NCBI GenBank assembly: GCA_947259105.1
Contig: CAMYKU010000040.1
Span: 1-48,902, forward strand
DNA length: 48,902 nt
Direction: 5' to 3'
DNA from: an uncultured Alphaproteobacteria bacterium
GTDB lineage: Bacteria > Pseudomonadota > Alphaproteobacteria > UBA8366 > JADFVY01
Part shown: positions 9,356-18,750 of the stretch, one piece after another
Layout of the letters: each line of letters begins with the position of its first letter
How positions within the stretch are numbered: position 1 is the stretch's first letter
The notes under the pieces: model-generated
What the model saw: only the letters and a program-made list of their open reading frames with translations
Told to the model about the DNA's origin: nothing
The model's database searches: none
Translations under genes and position numbers: made by a program

Positions 9356-10135
9356 ATGGATCTGGGACTGAAGGGCAAGAAGGCGATCGTCTGCGCGTCG
9401 TCCAAGGGGCTGGGCCGGGCCTGCGCGATGGCGCTGGCGCGCGAGGGCGTGGACCTGGTGATCAATTCGCGCACCGAAGCGGCGCTGGAGGCGACGGCGG
9501 CGGAGATCGCGCAAGAGACCGGCGCCACCGTCACGCCGGTCGCCTGCGACGTGACCACGGAGGCGGGCAGGGAAGCGGTGCTCGCCGCCTGCCCGGCGCC
9601 GGACATCCTGGTCAACAACGCCGGCGGCCCGCCGCCCGGCGACTTCCGCGACTGGGACCGCGACGACTGGATCAAGGCGCTCGACGCCAACATGCTCACG
9701 CCGATCTTCCTGATCAAGGCGACGGTCGACGGCATGATCGGCCGCAAGTTCGGCCGCATCGTCAACATCACCTCCGGCGCGGTGAAGGCGCCGATCGAGA
9801 TCCTCGGCCTGTCGAACGGCGCGCGCGCCGGGCTGACCGGCTTCATCGCCGGCCTCTCGCGCAAGACCGTGCGCCACAACGTGACCATCAACAACCTGCT
9901 GCCGGGGCCGTTCGATACCGACCGGCTGAGAGCCAATATGAAGGTTTCGGCGGAAAAGGCGGGCATCAGCGTCGAGGAATTCGCAGCCCAGCGCGCCGCC
10001 GGCAACCCCGCCGGCCGCTTCGGCGACCCGGACGAGTTCGGCCACGCCTGCGCCTTCCTGTGCGCGGCGCAAAGCGGCTTCATCACCGGCCAGAACCTGC
10101 TGCTCGACGGCGGCGCGTTTCCGGGGACGCTGTAA
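9356..10135 (+). CDS. SDR-family oxidoreductase, divergent 3-ketoacyl-reductase-like
   Basis: A 259-residue short-chain dehydrogenase with the Rossmann nucleotide motif SSKGLGRACA, the NNAGGPPPG motif and the C-terminal LLDGGAFPGTL. The catalytic region is unusual: where most SDRs have Ser followed by Tyr-x3-Lys, this one reads NITSGAVKAPIEILGLSNGA and then RAGLTGF, with Asn and Arg in place of the Tyr and Lys. A subgroup of ketoreductase-like SDRs shares this, so it may be a real variant chemistry or a non-classical enzyme. ATG at 9356 follows AAGGGAG at good distance. The gene sits 19 bp after hdaA and may be co-transcribed. The substrate is unknown. Confidence 0.9.
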   Translation: MDLGLKGKKAIVCASSKGLGRACAMALAREGVDLVINSRTEAALEATAAEIAQETGATVTPVACDVTTEAGREAVLAACPAPDILVNNAGGPPPGDFRDWDRDDWIKALDANMLTPIFLIKATVDGMIGRKFGRIVNITSGAVKAPIEILGLSNGARAGLTGFIAGLSRKTVRHNVTINNLLPGPFDTDRLRANMKVSAEKAGISVEEFAAQRAAGNPAGRFGDPDEFGHACAFLCAAQSGFITGQNLLLDGGAFPGTL

Positions 10136-10613
10136 AAGGGAAACGCGACCCACTCGGCACCGGCCAGCTGGCTGGCCCCGGGAGCCGGCGGCGGATCTGC
10201 GATCCGGCGCCCTGTGGCGCTGGCCGGCCCCCCTTTCTCCCCCGAGCCTGCGCGATCGAACCAGATCCGGCGCCCACGGCGCTGGCCGGCCCCCTGCGGT
10301 CTAACCGCCCCGCTGTTTGCTTTCCGCATTTCCACCGCCTGTCCGCTTTGCCCGCCCGCCGCCGGCCGCACCCGCCATGATACGGATTGCACGGTCTACC
10401 TTTAACCTGAATCGCACCCATGCGCCCCGCACGGCGGGATGGCCACGGAGCAGGGGGGCCGGATCGTCGACCCGGCGCCCATGGCGCCGTGCGGTTGCCC
10501 CGAGAGGACCCGCCTTGCCCCGATCCCCGCCCCCCTGATCCCCGACTCGTGAAACAACCCCATGCACCGGCGTTTTCTGCGGGTTTCAGAGCCCCGTTTC
10601 GGGGGCCTGATTC
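10136..10613. other. Repeat-rich noncoding stretch
   Basis: No convincing gene is visible in these 478 bp. They hold near-identical units at 10201-10232 and 10264-10294, built on GATCCGGCGCCC ... GGCGCTGGCCGGCCCC, with a weaker third unit around 10463-10495. The end of the unit, GGCGCTGGCCGGCCCCC, reappears near 46565. The stretch ends with copy B of the 31-bp dispersed repeat. Several long frames on both strands are Arg/Pro/Gly rich and are repeat artefacts. Confidence 0.55.
10555..10585. repeat. 31-bp dispersed repeat, copy B
   Basis: Exact inverted copy of 1145-1175. Immediately after it, GAGCCCCGTTTCGGGGGC could form a small hairpin not present at copy A. It precedes the holin-like gene by about 28 bp. 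Confidence 0.7.
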
Positions 10614-10997
10614 GTGGCCGCGGCGGTGCTGTCGGCGAACCTGGAGACGCTGGCGCGGATGATACAGGCGGAGCCCGGCTTCCGCGCCGAGATGAATCGG
10701 ATCGACATCGACCTCGAACGTCTGCACCAGGCGGACCGGGACGGCGCGCGCAAGCGGAAGATCGCGGTCGGCGACTACGCCAATCCGGTGCTGGCCGGGG
10801 CGGTGATCGCTGGGTTCTTCTTGACGGTGGTCTATGTGCTGACCGGCCAGGCGCAGGCGGAATCGGCGCTGGCCGGCGCGCTCGTCGGCTACGTCAGTGC
10901 CAAGGCCGAGCAGGTGATCGCGTACCAATTCGGCTCGTCCAGCGGGAGCAAGCAGAAGACCGAGATCATGGGGAAGGCGTTCGGGAAGGGCGGCTGA
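10614..10997 (+). CDS. Small membrane protein, phage holin-like
   Basis: A 127-residue protein with a charged N-terminal helix (RIDIDLERLHQADRDGARKR), then KIAVGDYANPVLAGAVIAGF opening a hydrophobic region with two helices (about residues 60-100), and a short Gly/Ser/Lys tail. The charged coil followed by RKR-I-VGD and two membrane helices is the layout I associate with small phage or prophage holin-like proteins in alphaproteobacteria. I cannot name a family. GTG at 10614 gives the full frame; ATG at 10659 is an alternative, and neither has a strong ribosome site. No other phage gene lies beside it, so it may be a stray remnant or a domesticated gene. Confidence 0.55.
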   Translation: MAAAVLSANLETLARMIQAEPGFRAEMNRIDIDLERLHQADRDGARKRKIAVGDYANPVLAGAVIAGFFLTVVYVLTGQAQAESALAGALVGYVSAKAEQVIAYQFGSSSGSKQKTEIMGKAFGKGG

Positions 10998-11222
10998 CGG
11001 AGCGTGGTCCGCACAGAGGCGGACAGCGGACCTCTGGTCCTACTCTCAGTCACGGCAGCCTGTAGCCATAAGCAGCCATGGTCGGGACAACGTAGTGATA
11101 AGCAAAACCGCCCCGCTGTTTCCGGCTGTGTGGAGCCAGGTAATGACGTAGAACCGGTGTTAGTGCAGCTTCCTAGGCAGGTTTGCATGAGACCGACCAG
11201 AACCTGCTACCGACCAAAAGCC

Positions 11223-11251
11223 CGGGCGCTGCTGCATTTCAGCAGCGCCCG
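11223..11251 (-). terminator. Rho-independent terminator of katG
   Basis: CGGGCGCTGCTG (11223-11234) pairs perfectly with CAGCAGCGCCCG (11240-11251) over a 5-nt loop. On the minus strand the stem is followed by GGCTTTTGG, and it begins 13 nt past the katG stop. Confidence 0.8.
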
Positions 11252-11263
11252 AGCGCCTCACCA

Positions 11264-13537
<2,274 letters not shown>

Positions 13538-13638
13538 CTAAGCGTGGACAGTTACGCTTGCGCCGACCTCCCCGGCGCTGGTTCGTGAGAAGCTATTCTT
13601 AAGGGTCGCGTACGCTAAGCGGCGATACGTGTACGACC

Positions 13639-13674
13639 ATTATATCCCTATAATCAACTCATTAGGGATATAAT
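13639..13674. promoter_or_regulatory. 12-bp inverted repeat in katG promoter region
   Basis: ATTATATCCCTA (13639-13650) and TAGGGATATAAT (13663-13674) are perfect inverted copies separated by 12 nt. On the minus strand the arm nearer katG contains TATAAT (13644-13639), a possible -10 element. The palindrome abuts the Fur-type box, so the two may form one control region. Confidence 0.55.
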
Positions 13675-13689
13675 TAGAATAGTTCTAAT
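13673..13689. promoter_or_regulatory. Fur-family (Irr/PerR-like) operator candidate
   Basis: ATTAGAATAGTTCTAAT is a perfect 7-3-7 palindrome. It closely resembles the alphaproteobacterial Irr box (TTTAGAA-N3-TTCTAAA) and PerR-type boxes (TTAnAATnATTnTAA). Sitting upstream of a haem-containing peroxidase, it suggests peroxide or iron/haem-responsive control of katG. Which Fur-family protein binds is not known; none is encoded in the window. Confidence 0.6.
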
Positions 13690-13889
13690 CACATTATTGG
13701 CAGCAACACCGGCATATGGCAAGCGAAAAATGCGGGGGATTTCCTAAACGGTCTTCGAAGATGGCCTTCCAGCGTTGCGGATGCGCTGAGCCGGGAAGAG
13801 GTGGATGCGTTGAGCGATGAAAGGTCGGTAGCGCGAGAGCTGCGGTCTGCGGGCCTGGCCTGTAAACAGGGCTGACCAGTCCGATGACT

Positions 13890-14372
13890 TTACCAATCTT
13901 CCGCATTTGCCCGATCGCCGCCTCGAGGTACCCGCATTTCCGTCAGTTTCCTGACGAATCTATTGGCGCGGTTCGCGCTCGACGGTGTCCATACCGTGCG
14001 TCTCGACCAGAATGCCTTGGCAACGAGAGCATAGGTGAGGAATGCGGCGACCGCGTAAGCGGCGTTTAACATCAACACGAAATCCCACGGCGCGCCAATA
14101 CCAAAGACAGGTTTTGTCAGCATCGACGGCACGACCGTCAGAAGCACGATAGACGTGACGACGGCAGGCCACTTTGACAGGCGTATGAAAGCCGCTGGAA
14201 AAATCGCCGCAACCGGTATGGCCACGTTGAGGGGTCCCGGGCTAACCGCAAGCGACAAGAACGCGTTCGGCGTGAGGGCTGCTACTACGGCCGAGTTGGC
14301 AAGTGTCCCGATCACACCAGCAGCGACAGTCGCGACAATGGTTTGCAAAACTGCCACAGATCGGCGCTCCAT
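13890..14372 (-). CDS. Hypothetical multi-pass membrane protein
   Basis: A 160-residue frame with four hydrophobic segments: about residues 8-35 (TIVATVAAGVIGTLANSAVV), 45-65, 68-88 (AVVTSIVLLTVVPSML) and 95-120, followed by a basic tail of about 40 residues. I do not recognise the family. It reads in the same direction as katG and lies upstream of it across the Fur-type box, so it is probably a separate unit. GC is moderate, like katG. The hydrophobic pattern supports a real protein, but the basic tail could be read-through and the start is uncertain. Confidence 0.55.
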   Translation of the reverse strand: MERRSVAVLQTIVATVAAGVIGTLANSAVVAALTPNAFLSLAVSPGPLNVAIPVAAIFPAAFIRLSKWPAVVTSIVLLTVVPSMLTKPVFGIGAPWDFVLMLNAAYAVAAFLTYALVAKAFWSRRTVWTPSSANRANRFVRKLTEMRVPRGGDRANAEDW

Positions 14373-14657
14373 CGTCCGTCTGCCGTGGTCCAGGCCCCGG
14401 CGGCAAGGTCAGATAAGCGTGACCTGCTCCCCTCGGATCCCGCGTTCATAAGCGGAGCCCGGGTCGGTCATAGCAGCGTTCCGCGGCTCGCGCGAGCGGC
14501 GATGCACTGTGACCGAGACAACGGACAAGTAAGGTCGGCACAGTCTTTCTTTGGTCCGCTCCGGGTCTTGGCTGTGTGGAAACTCTCGCGGAGACCATTC
14601 GGACGCAAGATTGATTCGCGGCACCCCCATCTGACGCATCAACGATTCACCAAGCCC

Positions 14658-14699
14658 GCACTCTCGATTCTAATGTTGGCACTCTCGATTCTAATGTTG
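14658..14699. repeat. 21-bp tandem duplication
   Basis: The unit CACTCTCGATTCTAATGTTG with its leading G (21 nt) is present twice head to tail, 14658-14678 and 14679-14699, without mismatch. No coding frame is maintained across it. Confidence 0.8.
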
Positions 14700-15061
14700 C
14701 GTGCGGAAGACGGCTTCCGGAGTTTTTACACAGCCTGGGTCAGCACCCGAAGTGGCCCACCGTTTCGATTAAATTCTGCTTCTTGAGTGAAAACGGACCA
14801 TCGCGGTTTGCAATCGGTTCATGGTAAACTAACCCAACCGCCGTGGTCGCCAATCCAGCCCCACGCGTTCCGCCGGACGGCTTTCCGGGCCCACCCACCC
14901 CACCTTCCGCCCCCACAACGCCGATGAAAAGGCACCGATCCGCCCGTATGGCCGGGCAGCTGCCGCTCTGGGCGGATCGCCCGCCGGCCCCGGCGAGCCT
15001 CTCGACCACGCCGCCCGCCCCGCCCTTGCCCCCCGCCGCCGCCCGGCGTACTCTCCCCCAA

Positions 15062-15094
15062 ATTGGGCCAATCGGGCCAGATCGGGCGGGCCAG
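15062..15094. promoter_or_regulatory. Direct repeats, possible MocR-type operator
   Basis: ATTGGGCCA and ATCGGGCCA follow each other directly, then GATCGGGCG and GGGCCAG, all just before the regulator ATG. MocR/TauR-family regulators commonly bind direct repeats near their own gene or their target operon. A related string, AACTGGCCCTAT, lies at about 16605 between the regulator and xsc. Confidence 0.35.
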
Positions 15095-15098
15095 TTGC

Positions 15099-16577
15099 AT
15101 GCGGGAGTCGCTGTTTTATCTCAAGCGCCGGGCCGGGGTGAGCATCCAGGCGAGCATCCGCGAGATGCTGGTGTCTGTGATCCTCGCCGAGCAGCTTGCG
15201 CCGGAACAGCCGCTGCCGTCCTGCCGGGAACTGGCGCGGCGGCTCGGCGTGTCGCGCAACACGGTGGTGCTGGCCTATCAGGGGCTGGTCGACGACGGCT
15301 TCATCGAGGCGCGCCAGCGCAGCGGCTATTTCGTCAACCGCGAGATCCTCGAGAACCCGCCGCCCGGCCGCACAGCGCCCGAGACGCCGCCCGCCGACGG
15401 CCCCGACTGGGACGCCATGCTGCGGGTGCATCCGGGGCGCCAGCCCAATATCGAGAAACCGGCGGACTGGCAGTCCTGTCCCTATCCCTTCGTCTACGGC
15501 CAGATCGACCCCGGCCTGTTCCCGATTGCCGCCTGGCGGGAATGCACGCGCCAGGCGCTGGGGCTCAAGGGCATCGGGCAGTGGACGGCGGACAGCCTGC
15601 ACATGGACGATCCCGAGCTGGTCGAGCAGATCCGCACACGGGTGCTGCCGCGCCGCGGCATCTGGGTCGCGCCCGACGAGATCCTGATTACGCTCGGCGC
15701 CCAGAACGCGCTCTACCTGCTGGCCAGCCTGTTCGTAACGCCCGCGACGACCGTGGCGATGGAGGAGCCCGGCTATCCGGACGTTCGCAACATCTTCGCG
15801 CTGAAGACAGAGCGCATCCATGCGATTCCGGTCGATGCGGGCGGGCTGCCGGTCGACGGGCGGCTCGACGGCTGCGATTTCGTCTACGTCACGCCGAGCC
15901 ACCAGTTCCCGACCACGGTCACCATGCCGGCGGCGCGCCGCGAGGCGTTGCTGGCGCGCGCCGCTAAGGCGGATTTCGTGATCGTCGAGGACGACTACGA
16001 GTTCGAGACCAACTATATCGGCAAGCCGACGCCGGCGCTCAAATCGATGGACCGGGACGGGCGCGTGGTCTATGTCGGCAGCCTGTCGAAGACGCTGTTT
16101 CCGGGGCTGCGGCTCGGCTATCTGGTGGCCCCGAAACCGCTGGTCGCCGAGGCGCGGGCGCTGCGCCGGCTGATGATGCGGCACGCGCCGAACAACAACC
16201 AGCGCACCACCGCGCTGTTCCTCTCGCTCGGCCACCACGACGCGCTGGTGCGGCGGCTGCACCGGGTCTACCGTACGCGCTGGCAGGCGATGGGCGACGC
16301 GCTCGCCCGGCATCTGCCGGAATCGGCGCACGCGCCCGGGTTCGGGGGCACCAGCGTCTGGGTGCGCGGGCCGAAGGGCCTCGACGCCGCGGCGCTGGCC
16401 GGCGCCGCCCTCGAGGAGGGCATCGTCATCGAGCCCGGCCATGTGCATTTCATGGCGCAGCCGCGGCCGCGGCACTTCTTCCGGCTCGGCTTCTCGGCGA
16501 TCCCGGAGGAGCGCATCGAGCCCGGCATCCGGCTGCTGGCCGAACTGGTACGGCGCCGCAAGGCCGCGCGCGCATGA
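15099..16577 (+). CDS. MocR-family (GntR-aminotransferase) regulator, TauR/PdxR-like
   Basis: A 492-residue fusion of an N-terminal winged helix (about residues 10-80; LPSCRELARRLGVSRNTVVL) with an aminotransferase-like PLP domain (about 110-490). Visible PLP-fold motifs include DFVIVEDDYEFE and YVGSLSKTLFPGLRLGYL, whose Lys would bind PLP. Such proteins sense PLP or an amine; TauR activates taurine genes. The N-terminus RESLFYLKRRAGVSIQASIR fits the TauR-like branch, and the gene stands immediately upstream of xsc in the same direction, so control of the sulfonate operon is a reasonable inference. I start at the ATG at 15099; a longer TTG start at 15063 runs through the probable operator. 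Confidence 0.9.
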   Translation: MRESLFYLKRRAGVSIQASIREMLVSVILAEQLAPEQPLPSCRELARRLGVSRNTVVLAYQGLVDDGFIEARQRSGYFVNREILENPPPGRTAPETPPADGPDWDAMLRVHPGRQPNIEKPADWQSCPYPFVYGQIDPGLFPIAAWRECTRQALGLKGIGQWTADSLHMDDPELVEQIRTRVLPRRGIWVAPDEILITLGAQNALYLLASLFVTPATTVAMEEPGYPDVRNIFALKTERIHAIPVDAGGLPVDGRLDGCDFVYVTPSHQFPTTVTMPAARREALLARAAKADFVIVEDDYEFETNYIGKPTPALKSMDRDGRVVYVGSLSKTLFPGLRLGYLVAPKPLVAEARALRRLMMRHAPNNNQRTTALFLSLGHHDALVRRLHRVYRTRWQAMGDALARHLPESAHAPGFGGTSVWVRGPKGLDAAALAGAALEEGIVIEPGHVHFMAQPRPRHFFRLGFSAIPEERIEPGIRLLAELVRRRKAARA

Positions 16578-16784
16578 ACCCGGACTGGCACACGCGATTG
16601 ACCCCAACTGGCCCTATGCCGCAGTCCGGTGCGCGTCCTAAAATAGGGGCCGTGCGGCGCCCGCTGTTTCCGGACAGAAATTCATTGCGCAGCGACGCCG
16701 TCCCTTCCGGGCCGGCCGTCGCCGTTCGTACCGGTTTGCATGTCCGCCGGCCCCCGGGCGGGGCCGCATCAGGAGGAGTTCGAC

Positions 16785-18566
16785 ATGACCAAAATGACCA
16801 CCGAGGAAGCATTCATCAAAGTGCTGCAGCGGCACGGGATCGAACATGCGTTCGGGATCATCGGCTCGGCGATGATGCCGGTGTCCGACCTGTTTCCGAA
16901 GGCCGGGATCACGTTCTGGGACTGCGCGCACGAATGCAACGCCGGGATGATGGCGGACGGCTTCACCCGGGCCGGCGGCAAGATGAGCATGATGATCGCC
17001 CAGAACGGGCCGGGAATCACCAACTTCGTCACCCCGGTCAAGACGGCCTACTGGAACCACACGCCGCTGCTCCTGGTGACGCCCCAGGCGGCCAACAAGA
17101 CGATCGGCCAGGGCGGTTTCCAGGAGATCCCGCAGATGGCGCTGTTCGAGGACATGGTGTGCTACCAGGAAGAGGTGCGCGACCCGTCCCGCATCGCCGA
17201 AGTCCTGAACCGGGTGATCGAGCAGGCATGGCGCGGCAGCGGGCCGGCGCAGATCAACGTGCCGCGCGACTTCTGGACGCAAATCGTCGACATCGAGATT
17301 CCCGAAACCGTCAAGCTCGAACGTCCGGCGGGCGGCGAACAGGCGATTGCCGCGGCGGCGAAGCTGCTGTCCGAAGCCAAGTTCCCGGTGATCCTGAACG
17401 GCGCCGGCGTGGTGCTTTCGGGCGGCATTCCGGCATCCGCGAAACTCGCCGAGAAGCTCAGCGCGCCGGTCTGCTGCGGCTATCAGCACAACGACGCCTT
17501 CCCGGGCTCGCACCCGCTTTCGGCCGGCCCGCTCGGCTATAACGGCTCCAAGGCGGCGATGGAGCTGATCGCCAGGGCCGACGTCGTGCTGTGCCTGGGC
17601 ACCCGGCTCAACCCGTTCTCGACCTTGCCGGGCTATGGCATCGATTACTGGCCGAAGGACGCCAGGATCATCCAGGTCGACATGAACGCGGATCGCATCG
17701 GACTGACCAAGAAGGTCACCGTCGCCATCCAGGGCGACGCCAGGCTGGTCGCCGAGCGCCTGCTCGGAAAACTCTCCACCGGTGCGGGCGATGCCGGCCG
17801 CGAAGAGCGCGAGGCGGCGATCCACCAGACGCGCTCCGCCTGGCAGCAGCAACTCTCGTCGATGGACCATGAGGACGACGATCCCGGCACCACCTGGAAC
17901 GAGCGCTCGCGCAAGCGCGAGCCGGAGAAGATGTCGCCCCGCATGGGATGGCGCGCGATTCAGGCGGCGCTGCCGGAGGACTTCATCATGTCGTCCGACA
18001 TCGGCAACAACTGCGCCATCGGCAACGCCTATCCGACGTTCGAGCACGGCCGCCGTTATCTGGCGCCGGGCCTGTTCGGGCCCTGCGGCTATGGCTTCCC
18101 GTCGATCCTGGGCGCCAAGATCGCGCGCCCGGACATTCCCTGCATCGGCTTTGCCGGGGACGGCGCCTTCGGCATCTCGATGAACGAGATGACCGCCTGC
18201 GGCCGTGACGAATGGCCGGCGATCACCATGGTGATCTTCCGCAATTACCAATGGGGCGCGGAAAAACGCAACACGACGCTGTGGTATGACGACAACTTCG
18301 TCGGCACCGAGCTCGACCTCGACGTCGAGTACGCCAGGATCGCCCAGGCTTGCGGCGTCAAGGGCGTGCAGGTCGCGACGATGGAGCAGCTGACCGAAGA
18401 GTTGAAGAAGGCGATCGACGCGCAGATGAAGAACAAGGAGACGGTCTTCATCGAGGCGCTTATCAACCAGGAGCTGGGCGAGCCGTTCCGCCGCGACGCC
18501 ATGAAGGCGCCGAACGTCGTCGCCGGCATCGACCCCGCCGACATGCAGCCGCAGCAGCCCGCGTAA
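16785..18566 (+). CDS. xsc: Sulfoacetaldehyde acetyltransferase
   Basis: Xsc is a thiamine-diphosphate enzyme that cleaves sulfoacetaldehyde with phosphate into acetyl phosphate and sulfite, the desulfonation step of taurine, isethionate and related C2 sulfonates. The 593-residue product matches the family along its length as I know it: EHAFGIIGSAMMPVSDLFPK, FWDCAHECNAGMMADGFTRA, NHTPLLLVTPQAANKTIGQG, CCGYQHNDAFPGSHPL, RLNPFSTLPGYGIDYWPKDA, and the ThDP-binding region GFAGDGAFGISMNEM ... RNYQWGAEK. ATG at 16785 follows AGGAGG at ideal distance. Downstream lie acnX-like genes and pta. No gene that makes sulfoacetaldehyde (Tpa, TauXY, isethionate dehydrogenase) and no taurine transporter is in the window. 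Confidence 0.96.
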   Translation: MTKMTTEEAFIKVLQRHGIEHAFGIIGSAMMPVSDLFPKAGITFWDCAHECNAGMMADGFTRAGGKMSMMIAQNGPGITNFVTPVKTAYWNHTPLLLVTPQAANKTIGQGGFQEIPQMALFEDMVCYQEEVRDPSRIAEVLNRVIEQAWRGSGPAQINVPRDFWTQIVDIEIPETVKLERPAGGEQAIAAAAKLLSEAKFPVILNGAGVVLSGGIPASAKLAEKLSAPVCCGYQHNDAFPGSHPLSAGPLGYNGSKAAMELIARADVVLCLGTRLNPFSTLPGYGIDYWPKDARIIQVDMNADRIGLTKKVTVAIQGDARLVAERLLGKLSTGAGDAGREEREAAIHQTRSAWQQQLSSMDHEDDDPGTTWNERSRKREPEKMSPRMGWRAIQAALPEDFIMSSDIGNNCAIGNAYPTFEHGRRYLAPGLFGPCGYGFPSILGAKIARPDIPCIGFAGDGAFGISMNEMTACGRDEWPAITMVIFRNYQWGAEKRNTTLWYDDNFVGTELDLDVEYARIAQACGVKGVQVATMEQLTEELKKAIDAQMKNKETVFIEALINQELGEPFRRDAMKAPNVVAGIDPADMQPQQPA

Positions 18567-18634
18567 TACCAACCCACTTCTCGGGCATATTGAATTTCCG
18601 CCGGGCCTCGGAGATAAACTATAATCGCTCCTTC

Positions 18635-18717
18635 GTCATTGCGAGCGGAGCGAAGCAATCCAGGGAGGCACGCGCGATATCTCTGGATTGCCGCGGCGCT
18701 TCTCGCCTCGCAATGAC
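18635..18717. repeat. GTCATTGCGAGC-type palindromic repeat
   Basis: GTCATTGCGAGCGGAGCGAA and then GCAATCCAG forms the left side; CTGGATTGCCGCGGCGCTTC then TCGCCTCGCAATGAC forms the right, giving a long imperfect hairpin. This is a widespread dispersed intergenic repeat type in proteobacteria. It lies between xsc and the AcnX genes and could interrupt or attenuate the operon transcript. Confidence 0.75.
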
Positions 18718-18750
18718 ATCGCGGGCCACGGGACCGGTATGGGCGGAAAC

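Larger units (their letters stand above)
14373..15098. other. Noncoding stretch with a tandem repeat, upstream of the MocR-like regulator
   Basis: These 726 bp hold no gene I can support. The left part (to about 14830) is lower in GC and includes a 21-bp tandem duplication and the string GTTTTTACACAGCCTGGGTC, which resembles sequence near insertion-sequence ends, although no transposase frame is present. The right part is very rich in C and Pro/Arg codons on both strands and ends with direct repeats next to the regulator start. Confidence 0.45.

Noticed and set aside
11000..11222. tRNA or small RNA gene between the holin-like gene and katG
   Set aside because: No cloverleaf, TTCGA loop or CCA end could be recognised; the only clear structure is the katG terminator.
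13694..13875. Plus-strand frame ending ADALSREEVDALSDERSVAR ... CKQG
   Set aside because: Its tail looks weakly coding, but there is no valid start, no ribosome site and no recognisable family. At best it is a remnant; an opposite-strand frame over the same bases is equally long.
14843..15098. Pro-rich frame reading MKRHRSARMAGQLPLWADRP before the regulator
   Set aside because: Low-complexity C-rich sequence, no ribosome site, frame runs into the regulator in a wrong frame.
14829..16607. 592-residue minus-strand frame opposite the MocR-like regulator
   Set aside because: Antisense shadow; the plus strand carries intact helix-turn-helix and PLP-binding motifs.
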